Assembly (NCBI GenBank): GCA_020002185.1
Contig: CM034537.1
Coordinates: forward strand, 14,770,972-14,834,971
DNA: 64,000 bases
Direction of reading: 5' to 3'
Origin: Paraescarpia echinospica
Taxonomy: Eukaryota > Annelida > Polychaeta > Sabellida > Siboglinidae
The notes under the pieces are model-generated. The model saw nothing but the letters and a program-made list of their open reading frames with translations, was not told the origin of the DNA and searched no databases. This document shows, one piece after another, positions 49,114-59,990 of this stretch; the stretch's first letter is position 1, and each line of letters begins with the position of its first letter. The position numbers were made by a program, and so were the translations under genes.

Positions 49114-49748
49114 ACAATAATACATAAGCATTATGTACACCTTAAAAGCTTTGTAATAATTCCTATTGACTTTTGCAGTTTATGACATGTTATGTCAATA
49201 AAAATTGTTTTGCTTTGACCATAATAATAACACTACTCGCGTAATGTGGCCGTTTTACAAGTTAGAAATATAGGCCTGGAAACGTGTGAATTTTTATATT
49301 ATATGATGCATATTTAATACGAATACTCTGAAGAACCTCTGCCACAGTTCTATACACATGTTGTTTCATAATTCTACGATATATAAGCGAATGTTCATCA
49401 AAGTCGTGAAAATGTTGTTGTGTTGTCTATAATGTTGAAGACTGAATCGAATATTCCACCTGACTGTATTGAGCATAACAAAGTATTGTCTATAAACTGA
49501 AAGAACTTTATACATTTTTAGAGTTTGGCTTTACAATTCATTTTATTTCCTACACAAGTATAGAAATGAGAACGTAGTAGGATTGTAACATTTTATTTTT
49601 TAATAAACATGTAGGAACACATCAAGTTAAATATGTATTAATTAATCACTGGAAATATTTTGAGTACGTTTTAGGTTATTTATTTCATTTTATGCTTGAC
49701 AATTACATTTTCTTTAAATATATAATTGATATCAGCTTAATGCTTCTC
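49114..49748. other. AT-rich intergenic, no gene seen
   Basis: No plausible coding frame. An AATAAAAATTG word near 49198 is not tied to any transcript. Confidence 0.5.
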
Positions 49749-49862
49749 AGACAAGTCGAGATGGTGTTCGATTGAACAGGTCTGCCACGGAGTAAAGTGT
49801 AAAGCGTTTTGAGAAATCTATATGGACTGGATACTGCGCTATATAAGAATTTATCTTCACCT
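49749..49862 (+). mobile_element. SINE 3' fragment, copy 9
   Basis: GTCGAGATGGTGTTCGATTG, then GTCTGCCACGGAGTAAAGTG and the tail GGATACTGCGCTATATAAGA: body and tail of the local SINE without the head. Confidence 0.85.
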
Positions 49863-50834
49863 TTTTTAGTTGTTCATTTGGACTACTGACATTTATTTGT
49901 TTGCCGTTTTGCATACGATGACCAATTGTTCTGATGGACAATGATTACAACTGACAATTGTTCATGTGACGTGACAACTCTCCGCGGGACGAGGTGCGAG
50001 GGTGGGGTAACTGCCCTCGACACATCCTTTATATAATAATAATAGTGACTTCTTACGCGCCAATATCCTCGACAATCAAGCTTAGTGGCGCAACAAAACC
50101 AAAGGATTGAGCAATCTCGTTATCGTATACAATGCGTGAGTCGTCAACAGATGGATGAAAGTGCTAGGAAGCTAAGGAGGATAGGCAATATTAAACAGAT
50201 AGGCGAAAAAGACGACGGCGAAATGAAATTATATTTCCTTCCAATTTAACGCTGAGAGGAAATGGATTCCACAGTGCGGCAACCGAGAAGGCTCGAGTTC
50301 CAGCATTCGTCTTCACTCGGGGAATGAAAAGAAGATTATAACTGGTCGACCGTAGCTGTCTTGGATTTCTTGCTAGAGTGAGCATCGAATGTAGATATGC
50401 AAATTGTTTGAATGAAAGGGCTTGACAGGCAATTGTACAAATCTGGAAAATAATCCGATATCACACAGGGATTTTAGAACCGGCACCGAGCGAGAAAAAC
50501 GAGGAGAACGCGTAACTACCCTTGCCAAACAAATTTGGACACGTCGAAGTTTTGTTATATCCTTGCTTGCAATATTATAAAGGAGGAATTGCAGTAGTCG
50601 AGTCTGCTGCTTACAAGAGCTGTTGCGATAGTTTTAGCGACGGAAGATGAGATAAACCGGCGAATACGGCGAAGATCACGGATATGGTAAAAACAGCAGC
50701 GACACGTTTTGGATATGTAGTGCTTAAAATTGTTTTGTAAAAACGTTTTCATCAAAGGTTTCTCCGAGATTCCGCGCTGAGGCGGCTGGTGTGATACTTT
50801 GACTCAAGATACGTGTCAGCAAAAGCCATCAAGT

Positions 50835-52043
50835 TTACCACGCTGCTTTCCTACCAATTATGAGAAATTCAGTTTTATCTGCATTTAACTTTAATTTGCT
50901 GTCATTCATCCAATGGAAGATATCTTGGAGACATTCGCAGAGCTGGTTTAGGTGTAGCCAAAGAAATGTAGATTTGTGTATCATCTGCGTAAAAGTGATG
51001 ATCCAAGTTATGACTTTGGATAACAGAGCGTAGTGGCGTAGTGTAGAGCATGAAAAGCATAGACCCAAGAACAGAACTCTAGGGGACATCACATGAAGTG
51101 GGCAGTACGGCTGAAAAGCATTTACCTACCTTTATATGGCTTGGTGTCTGTCAGTTAGGTATGAAGAAAACCAGCTCAAAGCTGTGCCCGATATGCCGTA
51201 CCACGTTGATAAAAGTTTAATAAGAATGTTGTGATCAGTGGTATCAAACGCGGCAGACAGATAAACCAGGGTAAGTACAGTTACTTTGCCTTCATTGATG
51301 TTTAGGTTAATTTCATTGTGTACTTTTAAGAGAGCAGTTTATGTGGAGTGAAACTGTTTGTATGCAGATTGCAACACATTAGATAATTCATCTGTGCTGA
51401 TGTGAGACCTTAGACGGTTTACTACAACCTTTTCAAGTATTTTGGAAATAAAGTTGAGGTTGGAAATGGGTCTATGACTATTTAAGTATTCTTTAGGCAG
51501 ATATGTCTTCTTAAGAACTGGGTTTACATGGGCGTGTTTAAGATCATCAGGAAAAAAGCCAGAGTACAGTGAAGCATTTATGATATATGTTATCAGTTTG
51601 AGTAATGCATCAAGACATGCCTTCAGCAGTGTGGTCGGGAATGGATCGAGATCACAGGATTTATTTGGGGAGGACATCATTATTTTCCTCACTTCGTCAA
51701 CTGTGGCAGGTTCAAACGATGCAAGTTGAGAATTTACTTGTGGAGAGTCAGCATTTATAATACTTGAAGTATGACCTGGGAAACCAAACCGGATAAGACT
51801 GATTTTTTCCTTGAAATAATCGGAGAACAAATCACACAAATACTTGATTGATGCATGATTTGGCAGGGATGGAGCAGGCCGTCTGTGTAAAATTTGATTT
51901 ATGCAGTTCCATAGCTGATGTGGACTATCACAGTTATTGGAGACAATATTTGTGTAATAATCCGATTTTGCTTTGGCCATTTGTGACATTGTCTTGTATA
52001 ACGTGACCTGACCAAGGACGAGCGAGATTTTCGCCAAACACAT
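50835..52043 (-). pseudogene. LINE reverse transcriptase
   Basis: The frame 52043-51339 has SPNKSCDLDPFPTTLLKACL and HRPISNLNFISKILEKVV, reverse-transcriptase fingers and palm. After a damaged stretch, the catalytic [11 protein letters not shown] lies at about 50971-51000, one frame away from LKLNADKTEFLIIG (50835-51092). Several frameshifts and a stop after QSAYKQFHST show it is not functional. Confidence 0.85.
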
Positions 52044-52530
52044 CCAAATAACGACGGCGCTTTTTAGATTTTATAATTTCTGGAGTCATCCATGGCGCTG
52101 GTGATTTTTGTGACACCGAATTGTATTTAATTGGTGCATGCTTGTGAAACAATGCCTTAAGTACTTGACAGTTCTGCCCATGCATACAAGCCTGATACAT
52201 GTTCTTTAGGACGTGTGATAAAGTCGGATTTAAAGATATCAGCCAGTAAAGCTGCAATGTTGATCCTGTGAATGGGACTGTGAAAACATTGTGTTTGAAC
52301 ACGGCTGGAGTTATAGAAACTTTAACATCGGCGATGACAGTGTGGTGGTCGGATAAGCCATCCGAAACTATAGGTGTCTGGATATTTTTACAAGTATCAA
52401 GAGGGTCAAGCCACTGGGCATGTATATGTGTCGGAAAGGTGGCATGTTGTTTCGTATCAAAATATGCCAGAATATCATTAAATGTGGTTGTTGTTGCAGA
52501 AGGTATATCCAAATAAAGATTAAAATCACC
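51934..52530 (-). pseudogene. LINE endonuclease C-terminal part
   Basis: The frame runs through VGDFNLYLD and LSDHHTVIADVKVS to APWMTPEIIKSKKRRR, the usual order of an APE-type endonuclease tail. The conserved Asp-Asn and Asp-His of the active site are visible. The section expected between the N-terminal part and VGDFN is missing. Confidence 0.75.
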
Positions 52531-52870
52531 AACAATGTAAACTGGAATACTCAGGGTTGGAATGCAAATTAACTTTGAACTGTTTTAAGATGAACAATCC
52601 AACATCACCACCTCGTCCGACTGAACGTGGACGATGGTGGAAGGTAAAACCGGAAAGAGAAATGTCGGCAATGCATGCGGCTGTGCCATTTGGTCTGAAC
52701 CAGGTCTCAGTGACAGCAAGAATGTCCATTGTCTTGAAAATTAATAAATCTGTAAGCGAGGCTGTTTTATCTCGAATAGATCGAACGTTAGTGGTGGCCA
52801 CTCGGATTTAGACTTACATCTCCTGCTAGTAGTAAGATAATTGCTAATTAAAATGTTGACTTAGAGATGG
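52526..52870 (-). pseudogene. LINE endonuclease N terminus with GDVSLNP motif
   Basis: Just before the endonuclease start, one frame reads ILLLAGDVSLNPSG (around 52805-52847). This resembles the GDVExNPGP end of 2A-like peptides known from some CR1/L2-type LINEs. A frameshift separates it from the downstream TTNVRSIRDKTASL endonuclease start. The following text has the ILAVTETW endonuclease motif and ends at a stop near 52526. Confidence 0.6.
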
Positions 52871-53130
52871 GAATTGGCAGTAACTTTCGATTAAAACAAA
52901 GATTAAGACCTGCAACCTGTGTAAATATGACAATGAATCTTGTGTTCTCGTGTATTGAGAAACTGTTGAAATGACATCCGGCCGTTGGGAACTAGGTGGC
53001 TTGCACAGAGTAAAAGCATGACCTCTCGAAGCAGCAGAACAGGATCAAAATAAAACACACAATAAAAATAGTGGTGACATTGTCTTGGTGACACAGCGTA
53101 ATGTCGTCAAATTGGTGAAATATAAAATGT

Positions 53131-53452
53131 CTCATAAAATAGTAAATGACTGAAAATAATAAAATGTTCTAAAACGGTGTAATTGTTCTAAATATAATGT
53201 AAATGTCTAGGTCATAAAAAGTGTGTTAGCGATCGATCAATCAATCACAATAATACGGGTCGTTTAATTGTTCGCGCTCAGCAGGGCCTGTGCAATGTGA
53301 CAAGCGTTTAGTGCCCGTGCAAAGGAACGTCAGAGGTCTTCACCCCCAGGGCGATTCTGGGTATAAATGAACGTCTAGTTGAAAAGGCCTGTTAGGAGAT
53401 AGTTTATAAGGGGACTGTCCATATAAGCCTGCTGTCGCGAAAATCAAATTGA
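53131..53452. other. intergenic, no gene seen
   Basis: GC-balanced patch without a coding frame between the LINE and the next repeat. It could include LINE 5' sequence. Confidence 0.35.
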
Positions 53453-53845
53453 TCTGTATTATCGCCCAAATAATTTAAGTACGAATTTAAACAGCGTCAA
53501 TTTTTTTGTATTCTTAACATTTTGGTGGATACAATGTTTCTGATATATTATAATACATACATTACATAATAAAACGAATATGGTGTTAAAAGAAAACGTA
53601 AACACGAGGATTACACGTTGAGGTAAAGATGAATCTTCGCTTGGATGCTGAGCTTGTTAGTTCTACCCGCGTTACCCCCGGAAAACTGTTGATTAAAACA
53701 CGACTCGAAAACAAAACACCTCTATAATCCGACCCATAAAATGTCCGACCGGTGGCTTGTGCTTGAGATGACCCCCCAAGTTTAACACTGAGATACTTGG
53801 TACCGTGAGTTTTCTTTTTTACTTGACATATATGTTTCACAGCTT
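53453..53845. repeat. unclassified dispersed unit, copy 1
   Basis: Begins CTGTATTATCGCCCAAATAA and runs through CACGAGGATTACACGTTGAG and CCCGGAAAACTGTTGATTAA to ATATATGTTTCACAGCTTAT. It repeats at 53975-54340 and 58172-58540. An 84-codon - strand frame is shared by all three copies, but its text matches nothing I know. Confidence 0.85.
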
Positions 53846-53851
53846 ATGTCA

Positions 53852-53974
53852 TGCGTGGCTGAATGTTTCCTCCCAGAGAAGTCGAGATGGTGTTCGATTG
53901 AACAGGTCTGCCACGGAGTAATGTGTAAAGCGCTTTGAGCAGCCCCCAGGACTGCGCTATACAAGAACATACCT
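53852..53974 (+). mobile_element. SINE 3' part, copy 10
   Basis: GCGTGGCTGAATGTTTCCTC through CTGCGCTATACAAGAACATA. It appears identical to 58050-58169 by eye, so it belongs to the duplicated block. Confidence 0.9.
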
Positions 53975-54836
53975 TTTTTGTATCCTTAACATTTGTGTAT
54001 CCTTAACATTTTGGTGGATACAATGTTTCTGATATATTATAATACATACATTACATAATAAAACAAATATGGTGTTAAAAGAAAACGTAAACACGAGGAT
54101 TACACGTTGAGGTAAAGATGAATCTTCGCTTGGATGCTGAGCTTGTTAGTTCTACCCGCGTTACCCCCGGAAAACTGTTGATTAAAATACGACTCGAAAA
54201 CAAAACACCTCTATAATCCGACCCATAAAAATGTCCGACCGGTGGCTTGTGCTTGAGATGACCCCCCAAGTTTAACCCTGATACACTTGGTACCGTGAGT
54301 TTTCTTTTTACTTGACATATATGTTTCACAGCTTATGCCATCAATTATTCCAGTTTTAGAATAAACCACGGTAGATTACCGTTAGAGGTGCACTGTTACC
54401 AGACAGAATGTGTATCCTTTTTATTCATCAGTTCGAATGTTGCAGGAATGGAAACGTTCTCACGAAGGAAATAATGTTGGAGTTGATGCAATAGTTTTGT
54501 TGTTAGTGGTGCTTCTGCTTCTAATGTTGTCTGTGCAGGTGCGGCGATACCTTCTGATGCTGATGGTGTACGCATAATTGTTGTTGTTATTGTTGCTGCT
54601 GCAGCTGCTATTGTTTCTATTAATACTATACTCTCGCAAGACACGGCCAATGTGAAGTGTTTGGATTCTGTCAACGGGCTAACCCACCATAGGAAACGTG
54701 ACCATACAGCGACTTTCTTCTTCTTCTGTGTCTCGTGTCTGTCGCAGGCGATACAGATCATGGACCTGCAAACGGCTCGATTGTTTGACCTGTATTATCG
54801 CCCAAATACTTTAAGTACGAATTTAAACAGCGTAAA
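53975..54836. repeat. unclassified dispersed unit, copy 2 (longer)
   Basis: Same unit as copy 1, continuing through CCATCAATTATTCCAGTTTT, GATGCTGATGGTGTACGCAT and GACCTGCAAACGGCTCGATT. It ends with a second copy of CTGTATTATCGCCCAAATAC at 54790, which also marks the left end at 53453. The piece to 54780 is nearly identical to 58172-58975. Confidence 0.85.
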
Positions 54837-56468
54837 TTGTAGCAATTTATAAAAATGTTTGTTGGTCCCAACAATGCAGTACGTTGACACTAATTCTGCA
54901 CAAGTGTTACAGACAAAAATGAAACGTTGAATTGCAAAAATTATTTTGAATCACGCAGTGACAAAATAAACAAGTACCACCTTACGCCACCTAGCGACCA
55001 ACCTCAATATATGTATAATAAGTAATTTCCCACCACTTAATAATTGACAGTTAAATAAACTTTCGAGTCGTCCGTTCTTTGAGCGCTCAAGCGTTCACCG
55101 CATGTTAACCTTGACTTGTGTAAATGAAAGTGTACGATATTAATCCGTGATTAAGCCTTCCGTTCCCAAGTCTGGAATCAAGAATACGCTCGATCGGATA
55201 TGAGCTTCTTGGCCATAATGTAAACTGTATGGTAGATATATTTTTGTTTGATGTCCAACTGATCCCATAAGTGATGCCCATCTGCGTCGTCTAATCAAGA
55301 TACATCTTCGGATAAGCGGCTCTCTGAACTGTAGCGAACCAAGAGACACACTTGCTACACCGCTTCCGCTTTGCGCAAGGAAGACATGTCGGCGAAAAAG
55401 ATCTGCCCAAATGAATAGCACCTGTCCCCTCCCATGCGTTGTATTGGGATAGCTGCTGGGGATATCCTTTGAACTGGACTTCAGTAAAAAATTACTTCCT
55501 GTGAAATGGAGGAATATAATTTATTTTCTAGTTCCGGGTTTGGGGCGGACCACCCACCCCGTAAATAATTAGTCAGTTAATAACCCCACCACGAATCCCG
55601 TAAAAAGTATGGTTTGCGTGACGCATCAATTATTTTAAGGGAACATAAAGCACTGCACGTCGACCCGACTGAATGCCTCGTTACGCACTTTGTGTGTATT
55701 ACTACACTGGGTTATTGTGTACGTCAATGTATATATAACCGCTAAATTGGTTGACTACGATATTAGTTTATTCTACATGAGAGCAACTATAATACTAAAC
55801 AAATCATGTACTATTACTAATAAAGAGGAATAGTTTACTCCGTTTATTCCACATGTGTTGCTTTGTTATATTAGTATTTGTTGTACAAAATACACGAATC
55901 TTTGTTGAGTGTATTTTTTTGGTTATAAATGGTGCATAAATCATACATAAATAGAACTCGTTAGTAGAATTATAGGCGAATGGGTAATTATGTAAATATA
56001 TATGGCCTAAATAAACCTTGTTTTGCTCTGTAAAGAAACTAGAGCTTTGTAGAACAGACCTTAGTATATGTTGTTGTTGTTGTTTTAAACACTTACTAAG
56101 TTCATTTGCGGTGACAGATCAGAGACATGTGTCCTTTCGCTAGACATAACATTTTGTATTTTATTTAATCATATACATCTGGGAGCTATCTAAATTACAT
56201 TATAAACATTAGTTTTATTTTCAAAACTACAAACAAATAAATACATATTAAAGTTTAATTCAATATGGCTGGCGAAATGTGCGTCAATGAAACGTCTGTT
56301 GCCAAAATGTTACGGTTTTGTGTTGTCTTTGTCTTTATTGTCGAAATGTTACGGTTTTGTGTTGGCTATTTCTTTATTATTTTTTGACAATGTATACACA
56401 AGTATAGACGATAATGAAAATGGTTAATTATTGTGTAGTTATTTATTTATAACGTTTTATAAATGGTG
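54837..56468. other. intergenic, no gene seen
   Basis: AT-rich except 55080-55480. A 93-codon - strand frame at 55421-55140 (LFRRHVFLAQSGSGVASVSL) has no domain that I recognise. Near 56285-56390 the word AAATGTTACGGTTTTGTGTT occurs twice. Confidence 0.4.
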
Positions 56469-56531
56469 CCTCTCTCTCTTTCTCTCTCTATCTCTCTCTC
56501 TCTCTCCCTCTCTCTCTCTATCTCTCTCTCT
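56469..56531. repeat. (CT)n microsatellite
   Basis: CT run with TATC and CCCT breaks, followed by a TA run. Confidence 0.95.
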
Positions 56532-56546
56532 AAATATATATATATA

Positions 56547-56640
56547 TGCTTGTTTTGCAATGCGGAACAATTTGGGAAAACATATATATATATATAAAGG
56601 TTTGTGTTTTCCCAAATTGTTCCGCATTGCAAAACAAGCA
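56547..56640. repeat. perfect 36-bp hairpin
   Basis: Arms 56547-56582 and 56605-56640 are exact reverse complements (TGCTTGTTTTGCAATGCGGA onward). The 22-base AT-rich loop contains a TATATA run. Size and perfection resemble a foldback element or a recent palindromic duplication; a microRNA-like hairpin would usually have bulges. Confidence 0.95.
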
Positions 56641-56799
56641 TTGCAACATCTCGCTGTTATTTCAAACTGTTACAAATATCCGTTGAAAGGACATATATAT
56701 TAGTGAAGTTCAAACCAACACAACGCCTTTAATCACAATGATTGCCGTCAATGCCAGTGAAAGCTAACATGCAGAAGCATTTAAGAATATAACCGATAT

Positions 56800-57180
56800 T
56801 CGCGCGAATGTTTTATAGTCACGCAACGTGCATGCGTGGGAAAGTGGGGAAACTGGGGAAACTTTGAGCGAGAACCTTTTAACTTTGCCGTGAACGTTTA
56901 CCATATGGCGCGCTTTATCTCTCCGCTGATGAAACCCTGTGACAGAGAACGGCGGCTAATTAACAGAGGAGGCGTAATTAATAATGATTACACGTCTTGC
57001 GGCATGATAGCGCCATACGCGGCGACTCTGGACCGAGTCAGACCTCTTTATCTCGATCGTAAGTGGGTTTGGTCACCCAGCTGGTCATCTCGCACGGACA
57101 CCGCTTTGTCCGAGCAGCTTCACCTGTGATCTGTGAGACAACTGGTGGCGTCATCTGGGTGATGCGTGTCAAGATGTCGG
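56800..57180. promoter_or_regulatory. candidate regulatory island with TAATTA/GATA sites
   Basis: Locally high G+C and CpG in an AT-rich setting. It contains GCTAATTAACAG, GCGTAATTAATAATGATTAC and two CTTTATCTC words (GATA-type on the other strand). The overlapping reading frames have no recognisable domain, so I read it as conserved-looking non-coding DNA rather than an exon. Confidence 0.28.
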
Positions 57181-57545
57181 TAGAAAAAAGAACTCAGAAC
57201 ATCCCGGAAGTACATTACGCGACGGAACGTGACTTTAGTTCCGAGATTATAGTTACAAATAAAATGTCAGTTAAAGGTGCCTTCTCAAATCGATGTTTAA
57301 CTAATCTTGTTTCAAGTTTAGTTCGTGATACAGTAAACACACCTGTAGTGTGAACTACAATGTGCTAGCTCGTTTATCCAATGTTTTAATGTATTTTGGT
57401 TAAATCTACAGAAATATAATATAGTTTAACTTATTTCATGTTTGCCCATACATTAATTCAAGTGATTATCAAAACTGGAATAATCACGCGCGATATACAT
57501 ATGCATGTGTGGGTGTGTCAATGTTGACGAAGTTTCTTGCTTTCT

Positions 57546-57745
57546 CGAAAACCACGTGGGCGATAAGTTCAGTGGTCTGAAGGCTAATTATCGGAACAGC
57601 AATTTATTTTAGCAAATTATTAGATGTGGCGACCACAGCATTGCAATGTTTAAATTTTAGAGCAACTCTTGCCAGGTTGCGCCAGTGAAGATAAATTAAG
57701 TCACAGCATCCGATGCAGCTTTAAATTTACTTTTAAAAGCTGTGA
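57546..57745 (-). repeat. unclassified dispersed repeat, copy B
   Basis: Reverse-complement partner of 42630-42836. It carries TCGAAAACCACGTGGGC and TGGTCTGAAGGCTAATTATC. Divergence is about 20 percent by eye, so both are old insertions. Confidence 0.75.
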
Positions 57746-57856
57746 CTATATATTTTGTTAAAGTCAACCAAACAATATATTTTGAAGTTCATACGCACAA
57801 TGTCGCTTATACCAATGTCGCGTATACCTTATACCACGATGTGTATTTGTATTTGT

Positions 57857-58172
57857 GGAGCGTAGTAGCGCAACGGTAAGAGCTTCGGATTCTCGACTGA
57901 GAGAACCCGGGTTTTGTGCGGCGGTGTCTAACCTTGGGCATGTTCGTTTACTCTACATTGTTTCAGTTCACTCAGCTGTATGAATGAGTACCTGGATATA
58001 GCCAGTGATGGATATTTGTGTATGAATAGTCTTCGCGCATTAATTGCAGCGTGGCTGAATGTTTCCTCCCAGAGAAGTCGAGATGGTGTTCGATTGAACA
58101 GGTCTGCCACGGAGTAATGTGTAAAGCGCTTTGAGCAGCCCCCAGGACTGCGCTATACAAGAACATACCTTT
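57857..58172 (+). mobile_element. full-length tRNA-derived SINE, copy 11 (reference)
   Basis: The order is: head AGCGTAGTAGCGCAACGGTA, GAGAACCCGGGTTTTGTGCG (B box partly deleted), CAGTTCACTCAGCTGTATGA, GTGATGGATATTTGTGTATG, GCATTAATTGCAGCGTGGCT, TCGAGATGGTGTTCGATTGA, GGTCTGCCACGGAGTAATGT, then the tail CTGCGCTATACAAGAACATA. About 315 bases. It gives the block order used to interpret the other copies. It is followed directly by the unclassified unit. Confidence 0.9.
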
Positions 58173-58978
58173 TTGTATCCTTAACATTTGTGTATCCTTA
58201 ACATTTTGGTGGATACAATGTTTCTGATATATTATAATACATACATTACATAATAAAACAAATATGGTGTTAAAAGAAAACGTAAACACGAGGATTACAC
58301 GTTGAGGTAAAGATGAATCTTCGCTTGGATGCCGAGCTTGTTAGTTCTACCCGCGTTACCCCCGGAAAACTGTTGATTAAAATACGACTCGAAAACAAAA
58401 CACCTCTATAATCCGACCCATAAAAATGTCCGACCGGTGGCTTGTGCTTGAGATGACCCCCCAAGTTTAACCCTGATACACTTGGTACCGTGAGTTTTCT
58501 TTTTACTTGACATATATGTTTCACAGCTTATGCCATCAATTATTCCAGTTTTAGAATAAACCACGGTAGATTACCGTTAGAGTTGCACTGTTACCAGACA
58601 GAATGTGTATCCTTTTTATTCATCAGTTCGAATGTTGCAGGAATGGAAACGTTCTCACGAAGGAAATAATGTTGGTATTGATGCAATAGTTTTGTTGTTA
58701 GTGGTGCTTCTGCTTCTAATGTTGTCGGTGCAGGTGCGGCGATACCTTCTGATGCTGATGGTGTACGCATAGTTGTTGTTGTTATTGTTGCTGCTGCAGT
58801 TGCTATTGTTTCTATTAATACTATTCTCTCGCAAGACACGGCCTATGTGAAGTGTTTGGATTCTGTCAACGGGCGAACCCACCATAGGAAACGTGACCAG
58901 ACAGCGACTTTCTTCTTCTGTGTATCGTGTCTGTCGCAGGCGATACAGATCATGGACCTGCAAACGGCTCGATTGTTT
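58172..58978. repeat. unclassified dispersed unit, copy 3
   Basis: Near-identical to 53975-54780, differing at a few positions (for example GTTAGAGTTGC against GTTAGAGGTGC). A shared - strand frame (SASEGIAAPAPTTLEAEAPL) is open in both but may reflect recent copying rather than selection. Confidence 0.85.
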
Positions 58979-59923
58979 GCAATTTGTAGCAGTTCTGTGG
59001 TGCTCTTTCCGAACCATGTTGACAGACTATTCTCTGACGGCCTCTTGCGCCTTTCCCCGCACTATTTTCTGTTGTTACCATAGATGTTCCAACTTTCTCA
59101 CTATATGGCCTATACATCTTGCTTGTTGTGTTCTAATTTTGTTCACGATCTTTCTGTTTGATATAGCTGCTCTGAGGATGTCTTCGTTATTTTTGTTTTC
59201 AACCCATGCGCCTACGACGTTGTTTAGCCCATACATTCCGTGCATCGTGGGGGCGTTTATTGTCACCTGTGGTGGTATACTGTTATTTACGAGTGTCGAG
59301 GCACGCGAGACGTTAGTCTACGGCGAGTCAACCAGGTCGTTCGTCTCTCGGCGGTGAGATGTTGACGGCGTCTGTCTTCTCTTGCTTACTCTTCCGCGGA
59401 GGTGCAGAGGTGAGAATGCCTCGGCACGATGGGAATAGAGGCGGCGGGCGTGTGTGAAGGGGAGGTCAGGTGGGCAGGGAGAAATGCGGGACAGGTGGGG
59501 AAGAGGGATTACGAGGAAGGAGGGATCGTTTGCAGCCCAGGCGCAGACGCCCGCACAGGTAAACAGGCCTGGTGCGGGAAGCACCGGATAGCCCTGTGCA
59601 GATAGATGAGTGACCGATACATTGTCAATTGATTTACGTGTAATTTCTTGGAACACGAAGAAAGTATAGACGGTTTTTAATGTGTTTACGACTTGTTTGT
59701 CAAAAGCGACTGTTAGCATTTCTATACTCATGTACTAGTCTTCTTGTTTCACTTATCCAGAAAGAATGTAACTATACAGTCAAACAATCATCACTAACGT
59801 TAGTCTACATCCATCCACGGAGCAACAAACCAAGGACATCAATTAGCACCTTCACCACCACCACCATCATCAACAACAACATAACTACCGCAACGATAAC
59901 CACTTTGTCACCTCCGTCACAAC
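58979..59923. other. intergenic, no gene seen
   Basis: 59000-59360 has an open + frame with hydrophobic text but no start context or domain. 59340-59600 is GC-rich. No gene supported. Confidence 0.35.
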
Positions 59924-59936
59924 AATGACGACGACG

Positions 59937-59967
<31 letters not shown>

Positions 59968-59990
59968 ACAAACAAACAAACAAACAACAA
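59924..59990. repeat. (GAC)n and AAACAAAC tract
   Basis: GACGACGTCGACGACGACGA then ACAAACAAACAAACAA. Confidence 0.95.

Larger units (their letters stand above)
50028..53130 (-). mobile_element. decayed LINE, CR1/L2 group
   Basis: Non-LTR retrotransposon read right to left. An endonuclease N terminus (52801-52526, ATTNVRSIRDKTASLTDLLI then ILAVTETW) is followed by VGDFN at 52519-52530, SDHHT, then reverse-transcriptase blocks HRPISNLNFISKILEKVV and YADD at 50980-50991. The C terminus TRAFSVAALWNPFPLS (50385-50191) follows, and the 3' end is GGCGCGTAAGAAG plus ATT repeats. Frames change at about 52525, 52040 and 50990, and part of the endonuclease core is deleted, so it is dead. The 5' limit near 53130 is uncertain. 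Confidence 0.88.

Noticed and set aside
53586..53840. 84-codon - strand frame repeated three times as a conserved gene
   Set aside because: The copies are recent duplicates, so a shared open frame is not evidence of selection, and the text matches no family.
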